This document shows positions 25,747 through 34,104 of a stretch of 64,000 bases of DNA, piece by piece. The stretch is from assembly GCF_004801905.1 (NCBI RefSeq), contig NZ_SSSN01000003.1, positions 806,001-870,000 on the forward strand, given 5' to 3'. The notes beneath the pieces were generated by a model that saw nothing but the letters and a program-made list of their open reading frames with translations, made no database searches and was not told where the DNA came from. The DNA is from Orlajensenia flava (lineage in GTDB: Bacteria > Actinomycetota > Actinomycetes > Actinomycetales > Microbacteriaceae). The position numbers and the translations under genes were made by a program. The stretch's first letter is position 1, and each line of letters opens with the position of its first letter.

Positions 25747-27195
25747 ATGCCCATCCGCCGCGCCCACATCACCTCGTCCGCGGCGCAGTCGGAGTTGACC
25801 ACGGCCTTGGCGGACCTTCGCGTCGAGTTGAAGATCCCCGCCGATTTCCCGTCCGACGTGCTCGAGGAGGCGCAGGAGGCTGCCTCCGCCGCCGACCCGA
25901 TGCCGGACCGGGTCGACCTGGGCGCAATCCCGTTCTGCACGATCGATCCGCAGGGGTCGAAGGACCTCGATCAGGCCCTTCATATCGAGCGCGCGGGCGC
26001 AGGATTCACGGTGCGGTACGCCATCGCAGACGTGCCGAGCTTCGTGACGCCTGGCGGCGCCCTCGACACCGAGTCCCGCCGGCGCGGACAGACGCTGTAC
26101 GCCCCCGACGCGCGCGTGCCGCTCTATCCGACCGTGTTGAGCGAGGGTGCCGCCTCCCTCCTGCCCGATGAGGACCGCCGGGCGCTGGTCTGGCGATTCG
26201 CGCTCGACGCGCGGGCTCAGGTGACGGATGTCGCGCTCGATCGTGCGATGGTGCGCTCGGTTCGGCAGTGGTCGTATGTCGATGCGCAGGCGGCCGTTGA
26301 CGCGGGGATGGCGCCCGAGTCGCTCGAGCTCCTCGCCGTGATCGGCCCCCTGCGGCAACAACTCGAACGCGAGCGCGGTGGGGCGAGCCTCGATGCGCCC
26401 GACGAGGAGATCATCCGCACCGAGCACGGCTACGACATCGAACGGCGCTCTCCACTGCCGATCGAGGATTGGAATGCGCAGGTCTCGCTCCTCACCGGTA
26501 TGGCCGCCGCCACCGTGATGCTGGACGGCGGAGTCGGCATCCTGCGCACCATGCCGCCGGCCGGTGAGGACACGATCGCGGCCTTCCGCAGGCAGACGAA
26601 GGCCTTGGGGATCCCGTGGGCGGACGGCGTCGATTACGGCGAGTACCTGCGCTCGCTCGATCGCGACTCCCCCGCCGCTCTCGCGGTGATGCAGGCGGCG
26701 TCGGGGCTCTTCCGCGGAGCGGGCTACCTCGCGTTCGCGCGGCGGCCGGCCGAGGATCCAGTTCAGGCGGCCATCGGCGCGCCCTATGCCCACGTGACCG
26801 CTCCGCTCCGACGGCTGGTGGATCGATTCGGCCTCGAGATCTGCCACGCGTTGTTGGCCCACGAGTCGGTTCCGGCGTGGGCGCGCGACGGACTGGCTGC
26901 TCTCCCCTCCATCATGGGGTCCTCGTCGGCGCTCGCGGGACGGCTGGCTGCGGGGGCTATCGACCGGGTCGAGGCGGCCATCCTCAGCTCACGCGTCGGC
27001 GAAACGTTCGATGCCGTCGTGCTGTCGGTGGGAAAAGGTCACGCGCGTGTTCAGCTGCTCGATCCCGTCGTGACGGCGAGCATGGGCGCCGGCGACGCTG
27101 CACCCGGTTCCAGCGTGCGTGTTCGGCTGGTGTCGGCCGACGCCGCGACGGGAACGGTCATCCTCGAGCGCGTTCCTCAGGCCGCCGCCGGTTGA
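25747..27195 (+). CDS. RNB-domain (RNase II/R family) exoribonuclease, short form
   Basis: 482 residues from the ATG at 25747, 6 bases after TAGGCT; a GTG two codons earlier directly abuts that box. The RNB core is visible: IDPQGSKDLDQALHIE carries the metal-binding acidic residues, then VRYAIADVPSFV, SRRRGQTLYAPD and YAHVTAPLRRLVDRFGLEICH near the end. N-terminal cold-shock domains of RNase R are absent. The C-terminal part (AVVLSVGKGHARVQLLDPVV) may be a reduced S1-like barrel. It probably degrades RNA 3' to 5'. Confidence 0.88.
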   Translation: MPIRRAHITSSAAQSELTTALADLRVELKIPADFPSDVLEEAQEAASAADPMPDRVDLGAIPFCTIDPQGSKDLDQALHIERAGAGFTVRYAIADVPSFVTPGGALDTESRRRGQTLYAPDARVPLYPTVLSEGAASLLPDEDRRALVWRFALDARAQVTDVALDRAMVRSVRQWSYVDAQAAVDAGMAPESLELLAVIGPLRQQLERERGGASLDAPDEEIIRTEHGYDIERRSPLPIEDWNAQVSLLTGMAAATVMLDGGVGILRTMPPAGEDTIAAFRRQTKALGIPWADGVDYGEYLRSLDRDSPAALAVMQAASGLFRGAGYLAFARRPAEDPVQAAIGAPYAHVTAPLRRLVDRFGLEICHALLAHESVPAWARDGLAALPSIMGSSSALAGRLAAGAIDRVEAAILSSRVGETFDAVVLSVGKGHARVQLLDPVVTASMGAGDAAPGSSVRVRLVSADAATGTVILERVPQAAAG

Positions 27196-27204
27196 CCGTC
27201 TGAA

Positions 27205-27360
27205 TCAGTCCCCGTCGACGTCCCGCTCATCCGTGTCGGCGAATTCCTCGACCTCGTCGGTCTCGGCCGTCGCCTCGTCGTTGGTCCCCTCGTCGAGAGT
27301 GCCCTGACCGTCCGGGTATCCGGCCTGGTCGGGGAATTCAACGCCGCTGGTGTCCGTCAT
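27205..27360 (-). CDS. 51-residue acidic protein
   Basis: A short frame, MTDTSGVEFPDQAGYPDGQ at its start, is followed by a run rich in Glu, Asp and Thr ending in DVDGD. GGAAGGAAG precedes the ATG at good spacing, and the frame lies alone between converging features (RNase stop at 27195, PadR stop at 27455). It is strongly acidic with no hydrophobic segment. Function unknown; similar small acidic proteins are common in actinobacteria. Confidence 0.6.
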   Translation of the reverse strand: MTDTSGVEFPDQAGYPDGQGTLDEGTNDEATAETDEVEEFADTDERDVDGD

Positions 27361-27454
27361 GATCGCTTCCTTCCGGCGGCCGCTGGAGATGGAGAACGCC
27401 CGCTCGCCCCAGTGTCACACTGGTGGCGGGCGGGCGTCTCGGGGTTGACGAGCC

Positions 27455-28060
27455 TCAGTCCGCGAGGATGAGGTAGAGCGCCTTGCGCGTCTCGTCGATC
27501 TTCTCGGTGGCAGCCTTGCGCTGCTCATCCGTTGCGGTGTGGCGGAACTGGCCCAGCACACCCATGAGCTTGCCGACGGCCTGGAAGAGCTCCACGGCCG
27601 ACGCCGCCGGCTGGGGAACGGATGCCCAAGCGCGGTTCAGCTCGTCCTCGTGGTCGGCGACATACGCGCGACCATCGTCGGTGAGCTCGAACTCCGTCTT
27701 GCGGCCCTCGCCGACCGGAGTGATGAGGCCCTCGTCGACGAGCTGCTGCAGGGTGGGGTAGACCGACCCGGGGCTGGGGCGCCAGGCGTCGTCGGTCTTC
27801 TCGGCGACCGCCTTGATGATGGCGTAGCCGTTGAGCGGGCCGTCGCCGAGCAGCGAGAGGATCGCCGATCGCACGTCGCCCTTGGCGCGGCGTCGGCCAC
27901 CGGGGCCGCCGAAACCGGGGCCGAAGCCTCGACCGAAACCGGGGCGCTCGGGCCAGCCGGCCATGCGCGGGCCGCCGCCGAAGCCGTGGCCGTCGTGGTG
28001 GAAGCGATGCTCATCGGCATGCATCCGGGTGTTGTATGAAGTGAAGTGTTCGCGTTTCAT
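27455..28060 (-). CDS. PadR-family transcriptional regulator with His/Gly-rich N-terminus
   Basis: About 201 residues from the ATG at 28060 (KREHFTSYNTRMHADEH); ATG at 28072 is an alternative. The first 50 residues are rich in His, Gly, Phe and Arg (HRFHHDGHGFGGG, FGRGFGPGFGG). The PadR winged helix follows: GDVRSAILSLLGDGPLNGYAIIKAV and PSPGSVYPTLQQLVDEGLI. Then a C-terminal helical region. Two palindromes and a consensus promoter lie upstream, which fits autoregulation. The His-rich tail could bind metal (inference). Confidence 0.86.
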   Translation of the reverse strand: MKREHFTSYNTRMHADEHRFHHDGHGFGGGPRMAGWPERPGFGRGFGPGFGGPGGRRRAKGDVRSAILSLLGDGPLNGYAIIKAVAEKTDDAWRPSPGSVYPTLQQLVDEGLITPVGEGRKTEFELTDDGRAYVADHEDELNRAWASVPQPAASAVELFQAVGKLMGVLGQFRHTATDEQRKAATEKIDETRKALYLILAD

Positions 28061-28098
28061 GAGCGCAGACATCCTTTCGTCCGGCTCTGTGAAGAGAG

Positions 28099-28121
28099 CC
28101 ATCGCAGAACTTCTGCGATGG
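28099..28121. promoter_or_regulatory. 23-bp palindrome upstream of the PadR gene
   Basis: CCATCGCAGAA and TTCTGCGATGG flank a single central C. It lies in the 5' leader of the PadR gene, and may be an operator or an RNA hairpin of the leader. Confidence 0.6.
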
Positions 28122-28125
28122 GTTA

Positions 28126-28155
28126 ACGATATATCGGTGAATAGTCTTCTGTCAA
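28126..28155 (-). promoter_or_regulatory. PadR promoter with overlapping CGATATATCG operator
   Basis: On the minus strand TTGACA (28150-28155) is followed by TATCGT (28126-28131, 18-base spacing) or TATATC (28128-28133, 16-base spacing). The 10-bp palindrome CGATATATCG (28127-28136) covers the -10 region. PadR proteins commonly bind such AT-rich palindromes and repress their own gene. Confidence 0.65.
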
Positions 28156-28206
28156 GTGGACGCGCGAAATTTTCGTCAACAGGGCGGGGTGGTTACCGCG
28201 CGCCGG

Positions 28207-28450
28207 GATGCGCGTTGTGGCACCGCGGCGTCGTAGGATGCGCGTTTTGGCACCGACCCGTCACAGGATGCGCGTTATGGCACCAAGGCGCGACCATTCC
28301 TCGCAACACGTCATGGCGAGGAGCCAGCTCGCTTCGAGCGGATGCGCGTTATGGCACCGCACCGTCGACGGGATGCGCGTTATGGCACCGCGCCGTCGAC
28401 GGGATGCGCATTGTGGCACTGCGCCGTCGACGGGATGCGCGTTATGGCAC
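28207..28450 (+). repeat. Second array of the 17-bp motif, seven copies
   Basis: Copies of GATGCGCGTTATGGCAC or one- to two-base variants start at 28207, 28237, 28267, 28341, 28372, 28403 and 28434. Spacing is 30, 30, 74, 31, 31 and 31. Linkers in the last four copies carry CGCCGTCGACGG; those of the first array (1630-1787) do not. The array ends 47 bases from the ispG stop and fills most of the roughly 435-base gap between the PadR gene and ispG. No gene is seen in the gap. Confidence 0.9.
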
Positions 28451-28497
28451 TTTCGCGCTCCGCCGTGGTCAGCCGGCGATGATCAGCCGGGCGGAGA

Positions 28498-29646
28498 TCA
28501 GCTGACGCTGACGACCGGCGCGCCCACCGAGGCGTCGCCCGATTCGGCGGCGATGCGGTTAGCCTCGGCGATCAGCGTCGCCACGATCTCGCTCTCGGGA
28601 ACGGTCTTGATGACCTCGCCCTTGACGAAGATCTGGCCCTTGCCGTTACCGGACGCGACGCCGAGGTCGGCCTCGCGGGCCTCACCGGGTCCGTTCACGA
28701 CGCAACCCATGACGGCGACGCGCAGGGGAACGCTCATGCCCTCCAGGCCATCCGTCACGTCGTTGGCGAGCTTGTACACATCGACCTGCGCGCGTCCACA
28801 CGACGGGCATGAGACGATCTCGAGCTTGCGCTCGCGGAGGTTGAGCGACTGCAGGATCTGCAGACCGACCTTCACTTCTTCGACGGGAGGCGCGCTGAGC
28901 GAGACGCGGATAGTGTCGCCGATGCCCTCAGAGAGCAGGATGCCGAACGCCGTTGCGCTCTTGATCGTGCCTTGGAACGCGGGGCCGGCCTCGGTGACGC
29001 CGAGGTGCAGGGGCCAGTCGCCGCGTTCGGCAAGCAGGCGGTAGGCCTTGACCATCACGATCGGGTCGTTGTGCTTGACGGAGATCTTGAAGTCGTGGAA
29101 GTCGTGCTCCTCGAACAGGCTCGCCTCCCAAACGGCACTCTCCACAAGCGCCTCGGGGGTGGCTTTGCCGTACTTCTGCATGATGCTCGGCTCGAGCGAC
29201 CCGGCGTTCACGCCGATCCGGATGGAGACGCCGGCTGCTTTGGCCGCGGCCGCGATGGCGCCGACCTGGTCATCGAACTTGCGGATGTTGCCGGGATTGA
29301 CGCGCACGGCCGCGCATCCGGCGTCGATCGCCGCGAACACGTAGTTCGGCTGGAAGTGGATGTCGGCGATCACCGGGATCTGGCTCTTCTTGGCGATGAT
29401 CGGCAGCGCCTCGGCGTCGTCGCGGCTCGGCACGGCCACGCGCACGATGTCGCAGCCGGACGCCGTCAACTCGGCGATCTGCTGCAGCGTCGCGTTGATG
29501 TTCGGCGTCGGCGTCGTGGTCATCGACTGCACGCTGATCTGCGCGTCACCACCGACGAGGACCTTGCCGACCTTGATCTGGCGGGACTTGCGTCGGGGGG
29601 CCAGGACCTCCGGGACTTTGGGCATTCCGAGATTCACAGCGGGCAC
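28498..29646 (-). CDS. ispG: 4-hydroxy-3-methylbut-2-enyl-diphosphate synthase
   Basis: 382 residues (GTG at 29646, or ATG at 29649). Penultimate enzyme of the MEP isoprenoid pathway, converting MEcPP to HMBPP with a [4Fe-4S] cluster. The cluster ligands are the two Cys of [11 protein letters not shown] and that of [16 protein letters not shown]. The N-terminal TIM barrel has [15 protein letters not shown] and [14 protein letters not shown] lies 6 bases before the GTG. In many actinobacteria ispG directly follows the site-2 protease gene; here about 6 kb intervenes. Confidence 0.95.
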   Translation of the reverse strand: MPAVNLGMPKVPEVLAPRRKSRQIKVGKVLVGGDAQISVQSMTTTPTPNINATLQQIAELTASGCDIVRVAVPSRDDAEALPIIAKKSQIPVIADIHFQPNYVFAAIDAGCAAVRVNPGNIRKFDDQVGAIAAAAKAAGVSIRIGVNAGSLEPSIMQKYGKATPEALVESAVWEASLFEEHDFHDFKISVKHNDPIVMVKAYRLLAERGDWPLHLGVTEAGPAFQGTIKSATAFGILLSEGIGDTIRVSLSAPPVEEVKVGLQILQSLNLRERKLEIVSCPSCGRAQVDVYKLANDVTDGLEGMSVPLRVAVMGCVVNGPGEAREADLGVASGNGKGQIFVKGEVIKTVPESEIVATLIAEANRIAAESGDASVGAPVVSVS

Positions 29647-29710
29647 CATGCAAGCTTACGCGTGAGGTGATGAACACCGACTGTAAGCGGGGACCCCGTC
29701 GTGTCGGCCC

Positions 29711-30760
29711 TCAGCCGATGTGGCGCACCAACGCAGCCAAGAACTCGTCGAAATGCTCGAGGTGCGGCGAGTGCCCGCAGTCCGGGAGGACGATCTCCTC
29801 GAACGATCCGCCCGCGGCGGCGTAGCGCTCAAGGATCGCCCGCGTTTGGGCGATCATCGGTTGGGGCGGCGCGACATCCGCTCCGGGCCATTCGGGGATG
29901 ACGCCGAGTTGGCCCAGGAAGTTGAGGTCGAACAGGCTGGTGTCCGAGACGATGACGTCGTCTGCTCCGCGGATCCAGAGGATGTCGGGCTTGTCGGGGA
30001 CGTCGACGATTCCGGTGAGGTCGAGGTGGGTCGGCGCCATCGTGTTGAGCACTCCGCGCGTTCCGGGCGCGAAGCCGGGCCAGTTCTTACTCGGGAACCC
30101 GTCTCCGGGATAGTTGTCGATGCCCGTCGCGGTCGTCAGCATCGAGGCGACCCAGATCTGGTCGTGCTCGGAGGTGAGCGGCGGCTTCACGTAGGTGCCG
30201 AGGTAGACCGACAGCGGTGAGGCCGGGGCGTCGGCCGTCGTGTCGCCGGCCGCCAGACGCGCGATGAAGTCCGGGTTCCCTTCCCCCCCGCCGGTGCCGG
30301 CGGCATCCGGCGTCATAAGCGAACCATCGGCGCCGGTTCCTCCGAAGCCGTACGGCGACACGGGCGCCTGCAGCGTCAGCGAGGCGACGCGCTCCGGATG
30401 GTCGATCAGGTACTGCATCGCCACTCCGCCGCCCATGCTCCACCCCACCAGGTGCACGCGGTGCAGCCCGAGGGTCTCGACGACGGACGCCACGTCGTCG
30501 GCGTAGTCGCGGAGTCCGCGAGTCGCGTCGACCGGAAGGGTCTCGCTGCCGCCGAAGCCGCGCAGGTCGATCGCGAGGGCGCGTACGTCGTCCGGGAGCG
30601 CGAGCATGGTGGGCTGCCAGAACAACGACGACGAGACGTTGCCGTGGACGAAGACGACGGTCTTCGACGCGTCGGCAGCGGGCCGCTCGAGCACCTGCGC
30701 TCTCAGGCGAGGAGTCTGCACGGTGGTCGCGACGATGCCGTCGAACAGGGTCTGGTCCAT
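29711..30760 (-). CDS. Alpha/beta-hydrolase
   Basis: 349 residues from the ATG at 30760, with GAGGA 3 bases upstream. The nucleophile elbow is GWSMGG, the acid is in IRGADDVIVSD and the His in LPDCGHSPHLEHF. An oxyanion HGN (FVHGNVSSSLFW) is present. It is the last gene of a possible run with CoA-transferase and 3-hydroxybutyrate dehydrogenase, from which a repeat element separates it. Substrate unknown; an ester or lactone hydrolase is likely. Confidence 0.85.
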   Translation of the reverse strand: MDQTLFDGIVATTVQTPRLRAQVLERPAADASKTVVFVHGNVSSSLFWQPTMLALPDDVRALAIDLRGFGGSETLPVDATRGLRDYADDVASVVETLGLHRVHLVGWSMGGGVAMQYLIDHPERVASLTLQAPVSPYGFGGTGADGSLMTPDAAGTGGGEGNPDFIARLAAGDTTADAPASPLSVYLGTYVKPPLTSEHDQIWVASMLTTATGIDNYPGDGFPSKNWPGFAPGTRGVLNTMAPTHLDLTGIVDVPDKPDILWIRGADDVIVSDTSLFDLNFLGQLGVIPEWPGADVAPPQPMIAQTRAILERYAAAGGSFEEIVLPDCGHSPHLEHFDEFLAALVRHIG

Positions 30761-30781
30761 GGTTCCTCGATTCATTGGATA

Positions 30782-30873
30782 TGGTCTCGATACGCGTGCT
30801 CGCTGCGTTCTCGGGCTACTCGACCGGCAGGCGACACGAGCGACGGGCGGCGGATTCCGGGCTACTCGACCGG
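30782..30873. repeat. Dispersed GGTCTCGATACG...CTACTCGACC-type element
   Basis: TGGTCTCGATACGCGTGCTC begins an element that runs through GGGCTACTCGACCGG (30813-30827). The same 15-mer recurs at 30859-30873, and there it supplies the last codons and the TAG stop of the CoA-transferase gene. Very similar elements are common in Microbacteriaceae intergenic regions (recollection, not searched). Confidence 0.6.
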
Positions 30874-31533
30874 AACGGTTGCAGGCTGATCGAGCGACGG
30901 GACGGCGATGCGCAGCGGCGGCTCGGTCGCGGCGACGACCTCGTCGATGCTGACTCCCGGCGCGAGTTCGACCAAGTCCAGTCCGGTCTCGGTCACGTCG
31001 ATCACCGCGAGGTCCGTGATGATGCGATGCACGACAGCTCGGCCGGTCAATGGCAATGAGCAGGCGTTCACGATCTTCGGCGACCCGTCGCGAGCGGTGT
31101 GCTCCATGAGCACGATGACCCTGCGGGCGCCGTGCACCAGGTCCATGGCGCCGCCGGGACCCTTCACCATCTTTCCGGGGATCATCCAGTTGGCCAGGTC
31201 TCCGGATGCGCTGACCTGCATCGCCCCGAGGATGGCCGCGTCGATCTTGCCGCCCCGTATCATGCCGAAGCTCGTGGCTGAGTCGAAGAACGCTGCCCCC
31301 GGCAGCACGGTCACGGTCTCCTTGCCGGCGTTGATGAGGTCGGGATCGACCGCATCCTCCGTCGGATACGGCCCGACGCCCAGGATGCCGTTCTCGCTCT
31401 GCAGCACGACCGTCATGCCGGCCGGCACGTAGTTGGGCACGAGCGTCGGCAGTCCGATGCCGAGGTTCACGTAGGAGCCGTCAGCCAGCTCCGCTGCCGC
31501 GCGCGCGGCCATCTGTTCGCGGGTGAGTGCCAT
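30862..31533 (-). CDS. 3-oxoacid CoA-transferase subunit B
   Basis: 223 residues from the ATG at 31533, with GGAGG upstream. The catalytic Glu lies in [31 protein letters not shown] and [12 protein letters not shown] are SCOT subunit B signatures. With subunit A it moves CoA from succinyl-CoA (or another acyl-CoA) to acetoacetate. The genes of A and B are separated by one base. The C-terminal end overlaps a repeat element. Confidence 0.92.
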   Translation of the reverse strand: MALTREQMAARAAAELADGSYVNLGIGLPTLVPNYVPAGMTVVLQSENGILGVGPYPTEDAVDPDLINAGKETVTVLPGAAFFDSATSFGMIRGGKIDAAILGAMQVSASGDLANWMIPGKMVKGPGGAMDLVHGARRVIVLMEHTARDGSPKIVNACSLPLTGRAVVHRIITDLAVIDVTETGLDLVELAPGVSIDEVVAATEPPLRIAVPSLDQPATVPVE

Positions 31534-31534
31534 C

Positions 31535-32320
31535 TCACGCCTCCTTCGTCGCGGTCGACGACACGGTGCGTCGCTCGATGCGCTTCTCGACATCCGTTCC
31601 GACGACGACGATGCGGTCCACGAACACACCGGGCAGGTGTACAGCGTCGGCGTCGAGCTCGCCGGCCTCGACGATCTGCTCGACTTCCGCGATGCAGAGC
31701 CGCCCCGCCATCGCGGCGAGCGGCGAGAAGTTTCGGGCCGACTTGTCGAACACGAGGTTGCCGTGCCGGTCTGCGAGCTTCGCGTGCACGAGGGAGAAGT
31801 CGGTGGAGATCGCCTCCTCGAGAACGAACTCCTTCTCGACGCCCCGCACGGCGAACGGCTGGACCTGCTTCGGCGCCGAGGCCACGGCGATGGACCCGTC
31901 GGTGTTGTACCGACGAGGCAGACCTCCCTCGGCCACTTGCGTGCCGACGCCGGTCTGCGTGAAGAATCCGGCGATGCCGCTTCCTCCCGCCCGCAGCTTC
32001 TCGGCGAGGGTGCCCTGCGGCGTCAGCTCCAGTTCGAGTTCGCCCGAGAGGTACTGCCGCTCGAACTCCTTGTTCTCGCCGACGTACGACGAGGTCATCT
32101 TGCGGATGCGCTTCGCCGCCAGCAGCACGCCCAGCCCCCAATCGTCGACGCCGCAGTTGTTCGAGACGATGTCGAGCCCGTCGGGTCCGGCCGCTAGCAG
32201 GGCGTCGATCATTACCATCGGTATGCCGCAGAGCCCGAATCCGCCCACCGCGATGCTGGCACCGCTCGGGATGTCGGCCACCGCCTCTTCGGCTGAGCCG
32301 ACCACCTTGTCGATCGTCAC
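31535..32320 (-). CDS. 3-oxoacid CoA-transferase subunit A
   Basis: 261 residues from a GTG at 32320 ([16 protein letters not shown]). [22 protein letters not shown] is the glycine-rich SCOT A motif, and [33 protein letters not shown] follows as in the family. The start overlaps the stop of the hydrolase gene (GTGA, 32317-32320). Longer upstream frames are shadows. Confidence 0.92.
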   Translation of the reverse strand: MTIDKVVGSAEEAVADIPSGASIAVGGFGLCGIPMVMIDALLAAGPDGLDIVSNNCGVDDWGLGVLLAAKRIRKMTSSYVGENKEFERQYLSGELELELTPQGTLAEKLRAGGSGIAGFFTQTGVGTQVAEGGLPRRYNTDGSIAVASAPKQVQPFAVRGVEKEFVLEEAISTDFSLVHAKLADRHGNLVFDKSARNFSPLAAMAGRLCIAEVEQIVEAGELDADAVHLPGVFVDRIVVVGTDVEKRIERRTVSSTATKEA

Positions 32321-33225
32321 AGGGTCCCCTCTCCGGCGGGCATCGTCGCCCGCACGAGTTGCGCGCTGATGACGGGGGCGACCTGATCGGCGCCCCGGTC
32401 GCTCAGCACGATCGTGTAGTGGTTCACATCCTGCACCTCGTGAGTACGGATGTGCGGGATGCCGGCGGTCTCCCGCGCGACGTCGGCGGGGGTGTACAGC
32501 GGCGCCGCGTCGAGCAGGCCGCGAGGCGCGCGCAGGAAGTCGATCGGCAGGTCGAGGCTGTGAAGCGCTTCGGAGTAACCGTCGGACCCGTCCATCTGCA
32601 GAGAGTTCTCCGCGATCGCGTTCGGATCGGCCGATGAGTGCAGGTGCGGTTCCACGCCGTCGAGGTCGTAGTCGACGTAAGCGGCCATTTCGGCGTTCCA
32701 ATACGGTCCGAGGGCCGGATGCGCGAGCCAGAACTGCCGGTACGCCTCACGCGACGCGAACTCCATCGTGAGCCGTGTCAGGGCGGGCCCGAGAGTGGCA
32801 GCGGCGGCATCCTGCGCGGCCACGCCGGCCGGCGGCGCGATCGGGAGCCCGCCATCCACGAGCACGAGGGAGCTGACGCGATCGGGATGCATCGCCGCCA
32901 GCAGGACGGAGACGAATCCGCCCATGGAGTGACCGACGACCACGGCCCGGTCGATCTCGAAGTGGTCCAGAACCCGCAGCATGTCCTCCGCCTGGGCGGG
33001 CATGCCGAACGGGGACGGCAGCGCGTTGCTGCGGCCGCGACCGCGCAGGTCGGGGGCGATGAAGCGGGTGCCGGGCAATCGTTCGACGATGAGCGGCCAG
33101 CTCAGGTGCGTGGCCGTGATGCCGTGCGGGGCGAGGATGGGTACGCCGTCGGCATCCGGATTCCACACCCCGCCCGCGAGCTCGCCGCCCTCGACCGGCG
33201 CACGGAATGTCCGGTAGGCGGTCAC
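32317..33225 (-). CDS. Alpha/beta-hydrolase
   Basis: 302 residues from a GTG at 33225 that overlaps the 3-hydroxybutyrate dehydrogenase stop (GTGA, 33222-33225); ATG at 33237 is possible. The nucleophile is in VGHSMGGF, the oxyanion site in LAPHGITATHLSW and the late His in VQDVNHYTIVL. Within a ketone-body operon it could hydrolyse a 3-hydroxybutyrate ester or oligomer (inference), or another ester. Confidence 0.85.
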   Translation of the reverse strand: MTAYRTFRAPVEGGELAGGVWNPDADGVPILAPHGITATHLSWPLIVERLPGTRFIAPDLRGRGRSNALPSPFGMPAQAEDMLRVLDHFEIDRAVVVGHSMGGFVSVLLAAMHPDRVSSLVLVDGGLPIAPPAGVAAQDAAAATLGPALTRLTMEFASREAYRQFWLAHPALGPYWNAEMAAYVDYDLDGVEPHLHSSADPNAIAENSLQMDGSDGYSEALHSLDLPIDFLRAPRGLLDAAPLYTPADVARETAGIPHIRTHEVQDVNHYTIVLSDRGADQVAPVISAQLVRATMPAGEGTL

Positions 33226-33968
33226 CGCGCGCTCCATCCGCCGTCGATCGTGTAGCTGGCACCGGTGACCATGCCCGAGTGCTCACCCACCAGCCAGAGG
33301 GCGAGGCTCGCGACCTCCTCCGGCTCGACCAGTCGCTTGATGGCCGGCTCCGTGAGCATGATCTTCTCGAGCACGTCCTCCTCGGGGATGCCGTGAACCC
33401 TGGCCTGGTCCGCGATCTGCTTCTCGACGAGCGGCGTGCGCACATACGAGGGATCGATGCAGTTGCTCGTCACACCGTGCTCGGCTCCCTCCAGCGCCGT
33501 GACCTTCGACAGCCCCTCCAGCCCGTGTTTCGCCGCCACGTAGGCGGCCTTGAACGGCGAGGCGCGCAGTCCGTGCACGCTGGACAGATTGAGCACCCGG
33601 CCCCAACCACGGTCGTACATGCCGGGAAGGGCCGCACGGATGAGCAGGAACGGCGCCTCGAGCATGATGCGGAGGATGAGCGAGAACTTCTCGGGGTCGA
33701 ACTGCTCGATGGGGCTCACCTGCTGGATGCCAGCGTTGTTCACGAGGATGTCGCACTCGAGGCTGAGACCGGCGAGTGCGGCGGTGTCGGAGAGGTCGAT
33801 CTGCCACGCCTCGCCGCCGAGTTCGGCGGCGAGCCTGGAGGCGGCCTCCCCATTGACATCGGCGATGGTGACGGATGCGCCAGCTCTCGCGAACCCCTCC
33901 GCGCACGCGCGACCGATGCCGCTCGCTCCGCCTGTGACGAGTGCCCGGCGGCCGCTGAGATCGGTCAT
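33222..33968 (-). CDS. 3-hydroxybutyrate dehydrogenase-like SDR
   Basis: 248 residues from the ATG at 33968, with GGAGG 8 bases upstream. Cofactor motif TGGASGIGRA, NNAG motif, catalytic Ser in NLSSVHGLRASPFKAAYVAAKHG and the Tyr/Lys pair YVAAKHG. The segment HGLRASPFKAAYVAAKHGLEGLSKV and the C-terminal GASYTIDGGWSAR match D-3-hydroxybutyrate dehydrogenases, which oxidise 3-hydroxybutyrate to acetoacetate with NAD+. The neighbouring CoA-transferase and divergent thiolase complete a route to acetyl-CoA. Confidence 0.88.
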   Translation of the reverse strand: MTDLSGRRALVTGGASGIGRACAEGFARAGASVTIADVNGEAASRLAAELGGEAWQIDLSDTAALAGLSLECDILVNNAGIQQVSPIEQFDPEKFSLILRIMLEAPFLLIRAALPGMYDRGWGRVLNLSSVHGLRASPFKAAYVAAKHGLEGLSKVTALEGAEHGVTSNCIDPSYVRTPLVEKQIADQARVHGIPEEDVLEKIMLTEPAIKRLVEPEEVASLALWLVGEHSGMVTGASYTIDGGWSAR

Positions 33969-34104
33969 GATGTGCACCTCCTCGTGCCCTCTCGTCGACG
34001 CTAGCGGATCGCAGGTCGAGCTTCGCGCATCCGATCGTCCGTCGAGCTACGTAAACTTCTGAGAGCGGCGCGAGCAGCGGCGCCTGACGAAGGAGTCACA
34101 TCCC

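Noticed and set aside
28207-28450. CRISPR array
   Set aside because: The repeat is 17 bp, linkers are 13-14 bp and similar to each other, spacing is uneven, and no cas gene is near.
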